64,000 nucleotides of DNA, taken from positions 7,247,501-7,311,500 of the forward strand of contig NZ_CP163518.1 of the NCBI RefSeq assembly GCF_041080625.1, read 5' to 3'. A program made the position numbers and the translations under genes. This DNA comes from Streptomyces sp. CG1 (lineage in GTDB: Bacteria; Actinomycetota; Actinomycetes; Streptomycetales; Streptomycetaceae). Position 1 is the first letter of the stretch, and each line of letters opens with the position of its first letter. This document shows, in pieces, positions 28,390 through 36,813 of the stretch. The notes under the pieces are model-generated. The model had not been told where the DNA came from and searched no databases. It saw only the letters and a list, made by a program, of their open reading frames with translations.

Positions 28390-29316
28390 GTGCTGGGTCC
28401 CGTGATTCTCGCCGCGTCGCGCAGCGACCGGATGCGACGCCTGATCTCGGCGGCCCCGGTGACCAAGCAGGTCGTCGACCGCTTCATCCCCGGTGAGACC
28501 GTCGACGACATCGTGCCGATCATCAAGGACCTCACGGCCAAGGGCCTGGAGCTGACGATGGACGTCGTCGGCGAGGACATCACCACCCCGGAGCAGGCCG
28601 GCGCCGCCCGCGACGCCTACCTGGCGCTGATCGACCACCTCAAGGAGCTGGAGCTCGGCGAGCGCGTCGAGATGTCCGTCAAGCTGTCGATGTTCGGCCA
28701 GGCGCTCCCCGGTGGCCATGAGCTTGCCCTCGCCAACGTCCGGCCGGTCGTCGCGGCCGCCGCCGCCATCGGTACGACCGTCACGCTGGACGCCGAGGAC
28801 CACACCACCCTCGACTCGATGTTCGCCATCCACGAGCAGCTGCGGAAGGACTTCCCGCAGACCGGCTGTGTCATCCAGGCCTATCTCTTCCGCACCGAGG
28901 CCGACGCCCGCCGCCTCGCCGCCGCCGGCAGCCGCGTCCGCCTGGTGAAGGGCGCCTACAAGGAGCCCGCCGAGGTCGCCTACCAGCAGAAGCACGAGAT
29001 AGACAAGGCGTACGTCCGGGTGCTGCGCATCCTCATGGAGGGCGAGGGGTACCCGATGATCGGGTCCCACGACCCGCGCCTGATCGCCATCGCCCAGGAG
29101 CTGGCCCACAAGGCCGGCCGCAAGCTCGACGAGTACGAGTTCCAGATGCTGTACGGCATCCGCAGCGACGAGCACCTGCGGCTGGCCGCCGAGGGCCACC
29201 GCATGCGCGTCTACACCGCCTACGGCACCGACTGGTACGGCTACTTCATGCGCCGTCTGGCGGAGAAGCCGGCCAACCTCCGGTTCTTCCTCCGCAGCAT
29301 GGTCAGCAAGGGCTGA
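28390..29316 (+). CDS. putB: Proline dehydrogenase
   Basis: A 308-residue monofunctional FAD enzyme that oxidises proline to pyrroline-5-carboxylate and passes electrons to quinones. The barrel motifs are present: LDAEDHTTLDSM, VRLVKGAYKEPAE and, near the end, FQMLYGIRSDEHLRL with YGTDWYGYFMRRLAEKPAN. GTG at 28390 has TGGAGG at 28377-28382, so it is a firm start. It is followed after 39 bases by P5C dehydrogenase and together they convert proline to glutamate. The name putB follows usage in Gram-positive bacteria. Confidence 0.94.
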   Translation: MLGPVILAASRSDRMRRLISAAPVTKQVVDRFIPGETVDDIVPIIKDLTAKGLELTMDVVGEDITTPEQAGAARDAYLALIDHLKELELGERVEMSVKLSMFGQALPGGHELALANVRPVVAAAAAIGTTVTLDAEDHTTLDSMFAIHEQLRKDFPQTGCVIQAYLFRTEADARRLAAAGSRVRLVKGAYKEPAEVAYQQKHEIDKAYVRVLRILMEGEGYPMIGSHDPRLIAIAQELAHKAGRKLDEYEFQMLYGIRSDEHLRLAAEGHRMRVYTAYGTDWYGYFMRRLAEKPANLRFFLRSMVSKG

Positions 29317-29355
29317 ACCCGAACACCCGCTCAAGATCAAGGAGTCAAGGATCTC

Positions 29356-30987
29356 ATGGACGCTGTGACCCAGGTCCCCACCCCCGTCAACGAGCCGGTG
29401 CACGGCTACGCCCCCGGCTCGCCCGAGCGTGCCCGGCTGGAGGCCAAGCTCAAGGAGCTGGCCGAGAACCCGATCGACCTGCCGATGACCATCGGCGGCG
29501 AGAAGCGGATGGGCGGCGGCGAGCCGTTCCAGGTGGTCCAGCCGCACAACCACAAGGCCGTCATCGGCACCCTGCGCAACGCCACCCGGCAGGACGCGCA
29601 GGACGCCATCGACGCGGCTCTGGCCGCCGCGCCGGCCTGGCGTGCGATGTCCTTCGACGACCGCGCCGCGATCATCCTGCGCGCCGCCGAGCTGCTGGCC
29701 GGCCCGTGGCGCGAGACGATCGCCGCCTCCACCATGCTCGGCCAGTCGAAGACCGCCCAGCAGGCGGAGATCGACACCCCCTGTGAGCTGATCGACTTCT
29801 GGCGCTTCAACGTCCACTACGCCCGCCAGATCCTGGCCGAGCAGCCCCCGGCCAACTCCCCGGGCGTCTGGAACCGCATGGACCACCGTCCGCTGGAGGG
29901 CTTCGTCTACGCGATCACGCCGTTCAACTTCAGCGCCATCGCGGGCAATCTGCCGACGGCTCCGGCCCTCATGGGCAACGTCGTCGTCTGGAAGCCGTCC
30001 CCGACCCAGACCCACGCCGCCGTCCTCCTCATGCAGTTGCTGGAAGAGGCGGGCCTGCCGAAGGGTGTCATCAACCTGGTGACGGGTGACGGCATCGAGG
30101 TGTCGAACGTCGCCCTGGCCCACCGCGACCTGGCCGGCATCCACTTCACCGGCTCGACCAAGACCTTCCAGTACCTGTGGAAGACGGTCGGCAACAACAT
30201 CGACAAGTACCGCTCGTACCCGCGTCTGGTCGGTGAGACCGGCGGCAAGGACTTCCTGGTCGCCCACCCGAGCGCCGATCGTGCCGTCCTGAAGACGGCC
30301 CTGACCCGGGGCGCCTTCGAGTACCAGGGCCAGAAGTGCAGCGCGACTTCCCGGGCCTACATCCCGGCGTCGATCTGGAACAGCGGCTTCAAGGAGGAGT
30401 TCGCCGCCGAGGTCGACTACCTCACCATGGGTGACGTCACCGACCTGTCGAACTTCATCGGCGCCGTGATCGACGACCGTGCCTTCGCCAAGAACAAGGC
30501 CGCGATCGACCGCGCCAAGGAGGACCCGGCCTGCACGATCGTCGCGGGCGGCAGCTACGACGACTCGGTCGGCTACTTCGTCCGCCCGACCGTCGTCGAG
30601 TGCACCGACCCGGAGAACGAGGTCTTCCGCACCGAGTACTTCGGCCCGTTCCTCGCCGTCCACGTCTACGAGGACGACCAGTACGACGAGATGCTGACCC
30701 AGATGGAGTCGGTGTCGGACTACGCCCTGACCGGCTCGGTCATCTCCAACGACCGCGCGGCGGCCGCCCACACGATGGAGAAGCTCCGCTTCGCGGCGGG
30801 CAACTTCTACATCAACGACAAGTCGACCGGCGCCGTCGTCGGCCAGCAGCCCTTCGGCGGCGGCCGCGCCTCCGGCACCAACGACAAGGCCGGCGCCCCG
30901 CAGAACCTCCTGCGCTGGACCCTGACCCGCGCCATCAAGGAGACCCTGGTCGCGCCGACCGACTACACGTACCCGCACATGGGCTGA
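29356..30987 (+). CDS. pruA: 1-Pyrroline-5-carboxylate dehydrogenase
   Basis: A 543-residue aldehyde dehydrogenase of the P5CDH group that oxidises glutamate semialdehyde to glutamate with NAD. The oxyanion Asn lies in ITPFNFSAIAGNLP, the Glu in LVGETGGKDFLVAHP and the catalytic Cys in YQGQKCSATSRAY. The length is typical for the stand-alone form. ATG at 29356 follows CAAGGAGTCAAGG. It is co-transcribed with proline dehydrogenase and ends at a strong hairpin. Confidence 0.95.
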   Translation: MDAVTQVPTPVNEPVHGYAPGSPERARLEAKLKELAENPIDLPMTIGGEKRMGGGEPFQVVQPHNHKAVIGTLRNATRQDAQDAIDAALAAAPAWRAMSFDDRAAIILRAAELLAGPWRETIAASTMLGQSKTAQQAEIDTPCELIDFWRFNVHYARQILAEQPPANSPGVWNRMDHRPLEGFVYAITPFNFSAIAGNLPTAPALMGNVVVWKPSPTQTHAAVLLMQLLEEAGLPKGVINLVTGDGIEVSNVALAHRDLAGIHFTGSTKTFQYLWKTVGNNIDKYRSYPRLVGETGGKDFLVAHPSADRAVLKTALTRGAFEYQGQKCSATSRAYIPASIWNSGFKEEFAAEVDYLTMGDVTDLSNFIGAVIDDRAFAKNKAAIDRAKEDPACTIVAGGSYDDSVGYFVRPTVVECTDPENEVFRTEYFGPFLAVHVYEDDQYDEMLTQMESVSDYALTGSVISNDRAAAAHTMEKLRFAAGNFYINDKSTGAVVGQQPFGGGRASGTNDKAGAPQNLLRWTLTRAIKETLVAPTDYTYPHMG

Positions 30988-31004
30988 CCTCGCCCCCGAG
31001 CAAC

Positions 31005-31041
31005 GGGCCGGGAAGCCTGCCACGAGCAGGCTCCCCGGCCC
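31005..31041 (+). terminator. Terminator after P5C dehydrogenase
   Basis: GGGCCGGGAAGCCTGC (31005-31020) pairs with 31026-31041 with one mismatch and a five-base loop, followed by GTTTCCC. It closes the proline operon. Confidence 0.78.
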
Positions 31042-31082
31042 GTTTCCCATCCCGCGGGTTTCCTGTCGGTCACACTGGGTCC

Positions 31083-31622
31083 ATGACCAGCGGACTGCGT
31101 CTCGCCCACACCGCCGACCTCGAACCCTCCGAACTCCGGGCCGCCCGCGCCCTGTTGGACGCGGCGTTCGACGGTGGCTTCTCCGCCGAGGACTGGGATC
31201 ACGGGCTCGGTGGGCTGCATGTCCTCGTGCAGGACGGCACCGGACTCGCCGCGCACGGGGCCGTGGTGATGCGGCGCATCCGGCACCGGGGGCGCTGGCT
31301 GCGGGCCGGATACGTGGAGGCCGTCGCCGTACGTCCCGACGCGCGGCGGAAGGGGTTCGGCGGGCGGGTGCTGGGGGAGCTGGAGCGGGTGATCGGGCGG
31401 GCGTACGACCTCGGCGCGCTCTCGGCGAGCCCGGAGGGGGCCCTGCTGTACACCGCCCGGGGCTGGCAGCAGTGGGGTGGGCAGGTGCACGGACTGTCCC
31501 CGGACGGGATCGTACGGCTGCCGGAGGAGGAGGGGGGCATGTATGTCCGGCCCGCACTCGCCGGGGCGCTCGACCCCGCCGGGGAGTTCGTACTCGACTG
31601 GCGGGACGGGGACGTGGCCTGA
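31083..31622 (+). CDS. GNAT acetyltransferase of the AAC(2')-I type
   Basis: A 179-residue protein resembling mycobacterial aminoglycoside 2'-N-acetyltransferases (AAC(2')-Ic) along its whole length. Shared landmarks are RLAHTADL at the start, DWDHGLGGLHVLV, RAGYVEAVAVRPDARR with the acetyl-CoA loop RRKGFGGRVL, YDLGALSAS, LYTARGWQQWGG and the end VLDWRDGDVA. Such enzymes acetylate the 2' amine of aminoglycosides; many are intrinsic chromosomal genes and may have another natural substrate. ATG at 31083 is used. It stands alone downstream of the proline operon terminator. Comparison is from memory of the family. Confidence 0.82.
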   Translation: MTSGLRLAHTADLEPSELRAARALLDAAFDGGFSAEDWDHGLGGLHVLVQDGTGLAAHGAVVMRRIRHRGRWLRAGYVEAVAVRPDARRKGFGGRVLGELERVIGRAYDLGALSASPEGALLYTARGWQQWGGQVHGLSPDGIVRLPEEEGGMYVRPALAGALDPAGEFVLDWRDGDVA

Positions 31623-31912
31623 TCCGCACCCTGCGCTCCCTCGAACTGCCGTCCCCCGAACGCACGAAGACCCAGCTCAGAGCTGTGTGACGGGAGCCGC
31701 CGTCTCAGATAGTAGGAAGTCCGAGTAATTGTGGAGACAGGAGCAGGCCGCTCCCTTACGTTTGTAGGAGCCGAACGTCTCGCTCGATCAAGCGAATGGC
31801 GGTCGTGAGCCGGACCCGCGCAGGCAACCCCTGTGGTCCGCCGCTCCCCGCCCCTTCCGGCGCCTCGCACCCCTCTTGCCGTGCTTCGCGTTTGCCGAAG
31901 GAGTCGATTTCC

Positions 31913-32044
31913 ATGGCCGAGACGACCGTCCGCCGCCGAGTCCGCCACGTGTCCCGGACGAGCGAGTCCGACCGCAAGAACGCCGCCGCCGCCCTGCAGC
32001 GCGCCCTCGACCGCCGTGACAACGGTGGCGAAACCGGCCACTGA
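31913..32044 (+). CDS. Very small basic protein
   Basis: A 43-residue Arg-rich protein (MAETTVRRRVRHVSRTSESD). GAAGGAG lies 10 bases upstream of ATG 31913; an in-frame ATG at 31796 lacks a ribosome site. No family recognised. The 290 bases before it hold no convincing gene. They contain an unusually AT-rich stretch (31707-31770) with AGTAGGAAGTCCGAGTAATT at 31711-31730 and small foldbacks (GGAGC/GCTCC at 31740-31754), which probably serve as promoter or leader. Confidence 0.6.
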   Translation: MAETTVRRRVRHVSRTSESDRKNAAAALQRALDRRDNGGETGH

Positions 32045-32124
32045 CCGTCCGGATCCGGACTCCTACGGCGTCCGTATGGTGGACACGTCGTGTCATCACC
32101 TGGGACGAGGAGTAGGGTGCCCGC

Positions 32125-33168
32125 ATGTCTCGCAGCCTCAATCTCGCAGTGATTCCCGGTGACGGCATCGGCCAGGAGGTCGTGTCCGAGGGTCTGAAGG
32201 TCCTCTCCGCCGTGCTCCCGCAGGACGTGAAGCTGGAGACGAAGGAGTACGACTTCGGCGCCAAGCGCTACCACGCCACCGGTGAGACCCTCACCGACGC
32301 CGACCTCGACGCGCTGAAGCAGCACGACGCCATCCTGCTCGGCGCCATCGGCGACCCGTCGGTGCCGTCCGGCGTCCTGGAGCGCGGTTTCCTGCTCAAG
32401 CTCCGCTTCGCCTTCGACCACCACGTCAACCTGCGGCCGAGCAAGCTGCTCCCCGGTGTGGCGACCCCGCTCGCCGGCCAGCCGGAGATCGACTTCGTGG
32501 TCGTCCGCGAGGGCACCGAGGGCCCGTACACCGGCAACGGCGGCACCATCCGCAAGGGCACCGAGCACGAGGTCGCCACCGAGGTCTCCGTCAACACGGC
32601 CTACGGTGTCGAGCGCGTGGTCCGCGACGCCTTCGCCCGCGCCCAGGCCCGCCCGCGCAAGAAGCTCACGCTGGTCCACAAGAACAACGTGCTGACCTTC
32701 GCCGGGCATCTGTGGACGAACATCTTCAACAAGGTGGCCAAGGAGTTCCCCGAGGTCACCACCGACTACATCCACGTCGACGCGGCCACCATCTACCTGG
32801 TCACCGACCCTGCCCGGTTCGACGTGATCGTCACCGACAACCTCTTCGGTGACATCATCACCGACCTCGCCGCGGCCGTCTCCGGCGGCATCGGCGTGGC
32901 CGCCTCCGGCAACATCAACCCCAGCCGCGAGTTCCCGTCCATGTTCGAGCCGGTCCACGGCTCGGCCCCGGACATCGCCGGACAGGGCAAGGCCGACCCC
33001 ACCGCCACGGTCCTGTCCGTCGGCCTGCTGCTGCGCCACCTCGGCTACACCGGCGAGGCCGACCGTATCGACGCGGCCGTCGCCGCCGACCTCACCGAGC
33101 GCGCCGCGCTGGGAACCCGCAGCACCTCGCAGATCGGCGACGCACTCGCCGCCCGAGTAGCCGGCTGA
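32125..33168 (+). CDS. leuB: 3-Isopropylmalate dehydrogenase
   Basis: A 347-residue NAD-dependent enzyme of leucine synthesis, making 2-ketoisocaproate. Metal and substrate motifs are visible: [28 protein letters not shown], and [20 protein letters not shown] with the NAD-selective end [22 protein letters not shown] at 32125 follows GAGGAGTAGGG. It is 80 bases after the small basic gene. A perfect 12-bp hairpin follows the stop by 18 bases. Confidence 0.96.
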   Translation: MSRSLNLAVIPGDGIGQEVVSEGLKVLSAVLPQDVKLETKEYDFGAKRYHATGETLTDADLDALKQHDAILLGAIGDPSVPSGVLERGFLLKLRFAFDHHVNLRPSKLLPGVATPLAGQPEIDFVVVREGTEGPYTGNGGTIRKGTEHEVATEVSVNTAYGVERVVRDAFARAQARPRKKLTLVHKNNVLTFAGHLWTNIFNKVAKEFPEVTTDYIHVDAATIYLVTDPARFDVIVTDNLFGDIITDLAAAVSGGIGVAASGNINPSREFPSMFEPVHGSAPDIAGQGKADPTATVLSVGLLLRHLGYTGEADRIDAAVAADLTERAALGTRSTSQIGDALAARVAG

Positions 33169-33186
33169 CCCGGCGCTCCACCACGA

Positions 33187-33221
33187 GAAGCCGCCGGGTC
33201 GGACGACCGCCCGGCGGCTTC
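33187..33221 (+). terminator. Terminator after leuB
   Basis: GAAGCCGCCGGG (33187-33198) pairs perfectly with CCCGGCGGCTTC (33210-33221) with an 11-base loop, 18 bases after the leuB stop. Confidence 0.8.
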
Positions 33222-33321
33222 CGCATGTCCCCGCCGGGTGCCACCATCGACCCCTGGGCCGCTGTCACCCCCATTCCGTCCACCGCAGCCTCCGCGCGAT
33301 AATCGAACGCGGAGCCGCGGT

Positions 33322-33375
33322 ATGAGGGAAAGCTCGGACGTCCTAACACTGGCGAGTCGCAGTGACGGGGCGTGA
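33322..33375 (+). CDS. Possible leader peptide before ilvE
   Basis: A 17-residue [20 protein letters not shown], begins at ATG 33322 about 20 bases after a GATAAT box (33298-33303) that could be a -10 element. It holds Val-Leu-Thr-Leu and uses the very rare CTA Leu codon. However, there is no terminator hairpin between it and ilvE, and its ribosome site (GCGGAG) is weak. Treat as tentative. Confidence 0.25.
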   Translation: MRESSDVLTLASRSDGA

Positions 33376-33415
33376 GCGCGGCCCGTCACAACGACCGGTG
33401 AAGGACACATCACTC

Positions 33416-34504
33416 ATGACGACGCCCACGATCGAGCTCAAGCCCTCCGCCAGCCCTCTCGCCGCCGCCGAGCGCGAGGCGATCCTGGCCAACCCCGGGT
33501 TCGGCCGCCACTTCACCGACCACATGGTGACGATCAAGTGGACCGAGGGCCGCGGTTGGCACGACGGCCAGCTCGTCCCGTACGGCCCGATCTCCCTCGA
33601 CCCCTCCACCCACGTCCTGCACTACGGCCAGGAGATCTTCGAGGGGCTGAAGGCCTACCGCCAGCCCGACGGCTCGGTCGCGCTGTTCCGCCCCGAGGCG
33701 AACGCCCGCCGCTTCCGCAACTCCGCCCGCCGCATGGCCATGGCCGAGCTGCCCGAGGAGCTGTTCATCGCCGCGTTGGACGCGCTGCTCACCCAGGACG
33801 CCGCCTGGGTCCCGCCGCACGGTGGCGAAGAGTCCCTGTATCTGCGCCCGTTCATGTTCGCCACCGAGGCCGCGCTCGGTGTGCACCCGGCGAACGAGTA
33901 CCTGTTCATGCTCATCGCCTCGCCCTCCGGCGCGTACTTCGCCGGTGGTGTGAAGCCGGTCACCATCTGGGTCTCCGAGGACCACGTCCGCGCCGTCCCC
34001 GGCGGCACCGGAGACGCCAAGACCGGCGGCAACTACGCCGCGTCCCTGCTGCCGCAGGCCGAGGCCGCCGCGCACGGCTGCGACCAGGTCGTCTACCTCG
34101 ACGCGGTCACCCGCACCAAGGTCGAGGAGAGCGGCAGCATGAACGTCGCCTTCGTCTACGGCGACCGGATCGTCACCCCGGAGCTGACCGGCTCGATCCT
34201 GGAGGGCATCACCCGTGACTCGCTGCTCCAGGTCGCGCGTGACCTCGGCTACACCGCCGAGGAAGGTGTGATCACCCTGGAGCAGTGGCGCGCGGACGCG
34301 GCCTCCGGTGCCCTCACCGAGGTCTTCGCCTGTGGCACGGCCGCCGTGGTCACCCCGATCGGCCACGTCAAGACCAGGACCGACGAGTGGACCCACGGCG
34401 ACGGCGCCCCCGGCGAGGTCACCGTCCGCCTGCGCCAGGCCCTGCTGGACCTCCAGCGGGGGACCGCCGAGGACCAGCACGGCTGGATGCACAAGATCGG
34501 TTAA
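33416..34504 (+). CDS. ilvE: Branched-chain amino acid aminotransferase
   Basis: A 362-residue class IV PLP aminotransferase that carries out the last step of Val, Leu and Ile synthesis and the first of their breakdown. The PLP lysine is in [20 protein letters not shown]; other marks are [16 protein letters not shown] and [16 protein letters not shown] at 33416 follows GAAGGAC. Its TAA stop overlaps the stop codon of the convergent permease gene (34501-34504). Confidence 0.96.
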   Translation: MTTPTIELKPSASPLAAAEREAILANPGFGRHFTDHMVTIKWTEGRGWHDGQLVPYGPISLDPSTHVLHYGQEIFEGLKAYRQPDGSVALFRPEANARRFRNSARRMAMAELPEELFIAALDALLTQDAAWVPPHGGEESLYLRPFMFATEAALGVHPANEYLFMLIASPSGAYFAGGVKPVTIWVSEDHVRAVPGGTGDAKTGGNYAASLLPQAEAAAHGCDQVVYLDAVTRTKVEESGSMNVAFVYGDRIVTPELTGSILEGITRDSLLQVARDLGYTAEEGVITLEQWRADAASGALTEVFACGTAAVVTPIGHVKTRTDEWTHGDGAPGEVTVRLRQALLDLQRGTAEDQHGWMHKIG

Positions 34505-35970
34505 GCGCGCGGTTCGAGGTGCCGCGAAGGGGCGTCGGGTGTCTGCGGGTCTGTTGTGGCTGATCGCGCAGTTCCCCGCGCCCCTTCGCGGCGCTCAGCG
34601 AGCGTCAGCACCCCATACACCGCCCCGCCGACCGCTCCCGACAGCAGGAAGCTGCAGTCCACCCCGCCGGTCAGGTGCAGCAGCGGGCCCTGGTACGTCG
34701 GCAGGGACACGGCCAGCAGGCCGACGCCGGCGCCCAGGGCCCAGGAGACGGTGGCGCGGATGTTCCAGCCCGCCCGGTACCAGTAGATCCCGCCCCGCGA
34801 GCGGCGGTTGAAGACCTGCAGGGCGTCCGCGTCGTACACCCCGCGGCAGCGGGCGAAGCCGATGAGGGTGATGACGGCCCACGGGGTGCCGATGGCGGTG
34901 AGCAGCAGCACGAAGGACGTCATCGCGGACTGCGCGTTCCAGGCGTAGTGGCCGACGAAGACACAGGCTGTGGCGACGACGGCGACGGTGTAAGTGGCCC
35001 GCGCCCGGGAGGCCTTGGGCAGGATCGCGTCCAGGTCCAGGCCCATGGAGTACAGCATCAGGCCCGCGTTGCCGACCGAGCCCGCCGAGGCGGACAGCAG
35101 CAGCGGAACCAGATACCAGGTGGGGGACGCGCTGACCAGCGGGCCCGCGTACTCGGTGGCCGCGTGGGCCGCGTACGCCGTGAAGGTGCCGAAGAGCTGC
35201 GGGACCAGCAGTCCGAGGACCAGGCCCAGCCAGGTGGCGTGCAGCACGCGGCGGCTGGAGTGGCGCGAGGGGGAGATGTAGCGGGTGTAGTCGCCCAGGA
35301 GCGTGATGAAGGCGATGGGGCCGGACAGGCCCGCCGCCACGGCCGCCAGGAACCAGGTCGGCCAGAACGAGCCCAGCAGATAGCCGCCCGTGCCGGACAG
35401 CGCCGAGGTCGTGAAGTGCGGGGCGTAGGCGAGGATGCCGAGGACCAGCAAGGCCGTCATGCCGATCGCGAGGACGCGGGACATGGCGAGCAGCACCCGG
35501 TAGCCGTAGACCGCGCCGGCGACCGTCGCCGCCGCGAGCACCGCGTAGACGACGGCGTACGACACCCCGTCCGCGGGCAGCCCGACCATCCGGCCGAGCA
35601 CGCCGATCATCACGTCCCCGCCGATCCACACGGTCAGCGCCGTGTAGCCGAGGGCGAGGAGCAGGCCGACGATCGAGCCGACCAGCCGGCCCCGGACACC
35701 GAACTGGGCGCCGGAGGACGTGGACAGGTTGGTCGCGGTGCGCAGTGAGACCAGCGCGAGCGGCGCCGTGAACAGGGTGCCGATCACCGTGCCCGCGACG
35801 ATCGCGCTCACCGACGCCCACCAGCCGAGCCCGAAGGACGGCGGCAGCCATCCGAAGATGATCACCCCGAGGCAGAGGTTGGAGCCGAGCAGGATCGAGA
35901 CGAGGTCGCGCGGACCACTGGTCCGCTCCTCGTCCGGGATGGTGTCGACACCGCGCTGTTCAATCGGCAT
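34501..35970 (-). CDS. NCS1-family permease (cytosine/allantoin type)
   Basis: A 489-residue, 12-helix sodium or proton symporter of the nucleobase-cation-symport-1 family. Conserved stretches include [44 protein letters not shown] and [21 protein letters not shown]. Such proteins import cytosine, purines, allantoin or hydantoins. ATG at 35970 is used. It is divergent from the urease operon, which suggests uptake of a nitrogen source. The last 30 or so residues (about from EGARGTARS) are Arg/Pro-rich and are encoded by a dispersed palindromic repeat, so this tail is probably recent. Confidence 0.88.
   Translation of the reverse strand: MPIEQRGVDTIPDEERTSGPRDLVSILLGSNLCLGVIIFGWLPPSFGLGWWASVSAIVAGTVIGTLFTAPLALVSLRTATNLSTSSGAQFGVRGRLVGSIVGLLLALGYTALTVWIGGDVMIGVLGRMVGLPADGVSYAVVYAVLAAATVAGAVYGYRVLLAMSRVLAIGMTALLVLGILAYAPHFTTSALSGTGGYLLGSFWPTWFLAAVAAGLSGPIAFITLLGDYTRYISPSRHSSRRVLHATWLGLVLGLLVPQLFGTFTAYAAHAATEYAGPLVSASPTWYLVPLLLSASAGSVGNAGLMLYSMGLDLDAILPKASRARATYTVAVVATACVFVGHYAWNAQSAMTSFVLLLTAIGTPWAVITLIGFARCRGVYDADALQVFNRRSRGGIYWYRAGWNIRATVSWALGAGVGLLAVSLPTYQGPLLHLTGGVDCSFLLSGAVGGAVYGVLTLAERREGARGTARSATTDPQTPDAPSRHLEPRA
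34521..34592 (+). repeat. REP-like palindromic repeat in the permease 3' end
   Basis: GCCGCGAAGGGGCG (34521-34534) is exactly complementary to 34579-34592, with 44 bases between. The inner part has GATCGCGCAGTTCCCCGCGC (34562-34581), which I recall as a very common intergenic motif in Streptomyces genomes. Here it overlaps the end of the permease frame. The copy number in this genome cannot be known from one window. Confidence 0.55.
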
Positions 35971-36001
35971 GGGTGGGTCTCCTTCGACTACCGCCAGAGA
36001 G

Positions 36002-36086
36002 TTAGAGCGACGTTCAATGTCTGCGAAGCTTTGCCCGCAGTCAATGCTTCTGTTTCATGAATTCTGTGTTTAGAGTGATGTTCTAA
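36002..36086 (+). promoter_or_regulatory. Two candidate TetR-type operators, permease-urease gap
   Basis: TTAGAGCGACGTTCAA (36002-36017) and TTAGAGTGATGTTCTAA (36070-36086) are clearly related. The second is a near-palindrome with TTAGA/TCTAA arms. They lie in an AT-rich 144-base gap between the divergent permease and ureAB genes. The urease operon encodes its own TetR (39629-40237), the simplest candidate to bind them. Binding is inference. Confidence 0.5.
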
Positions 36087-36114
36087 CTTGGGGATGGCAA
36101 GGAGGTGCCGCGAC

Positions 36115-36813
36115 GTGAGACTGACCCCCACGGAACGTGACCGGCTGCTGCTCTTCGGAGCGGCCGAGCTGGCCCGGGCCCGCCGGGCGCGCGGCCTCAG
36201 GCTGAACGTGCCGGAGGCGACCGCGCTGATCGCGGACACCGTGTGCGAGGCCGCGCGGGACGGCAGGCGGCTCGCCGAGGCCATCGAGGCGGCCCGGTCC
36301 GTGCTCGGCCCCGAGGACGTGCTGCCGGGCGTCGCCGACGTCGTCACCGAGGTGATGGTCGAGGCCGTCTTCGACGACGGCTCCCGGCTCGCGGTGGTCT
36401 CCGAGCCCATCGGCGGCGGCCTCGGCGAGCGGGCGCCGGGCGCGCTGCTGCCCGGACCCGAGCACGCCGACCCCGGGCCCGCCGTCCGGCTCACGGTCAC
36501 CAACACCGCGACCGTGCCGGTCTCCGTCACCTCCCACTTCCACTTCTTCGAGGCCAACCCGCGCCTGGACTTCGACCGCGCCCGCGCCTACGGCATGCGG
36601 CTCGCCGTACCCGCCGGATCCTCGGTCCGCTTCGGGCCGGGCGAGAACGAGGAGGTCGGCCTGGTGCCGATCGGCGGCGAGCGGATCGCGATCGGCTTCG
36701 CCGGACTGGTCGACGGGCCGCTGGACGCGCCCGGAGCGAAGGAAGAGGCCTTGCGCAGGGCCGCCGCATGCGGATACCTCGGAACGGCACCGGAAGGAGG
36801 CGAGGAGCGATGA
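36115..36813 (+). CDS. ureAB: Urease gamma/beta fusion subunit
   Basis: A 232-residue fusion. Residues 1-100 match urease gamma (RLTPTERDRLLLFGAAELAR, LNVPEATALIADTVCEAARD) and residues 105-225 urease beta (VTNTATVPVSVTSHFHFFEA, NPRLDFDRARAYGMRLAVPA). Such fusions occur in Streptomyces and in Helicobacter. GTG at 36115 follows AAGGAGG, a firm start. The stop overlaps the ureC ATG by four bases (ATGA), so the two are coupled. Nickel binding and catalysis lie in the partner UreC. Confidence 0.93.
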   Translation: MRLTPTERDRLLLFGAAELARARRARGLRLNVPEATALIADTVCEAARDGRRLAEAIEAARSVLGPEDVLPGVADVVTEVMVEAVFDDGSRLAVVSEPIGGGLGERAPGALLPGPEHADPGPAVRLTVTNTATVPVSVTSHFHFFEANPRLDFDRARAYGMRLAVPAGSSVRFGPGENEEVGLVPIGGERIAIGFAGLVDGPLDAPGAKEEALRRAAACGYLGTAPEGGEER

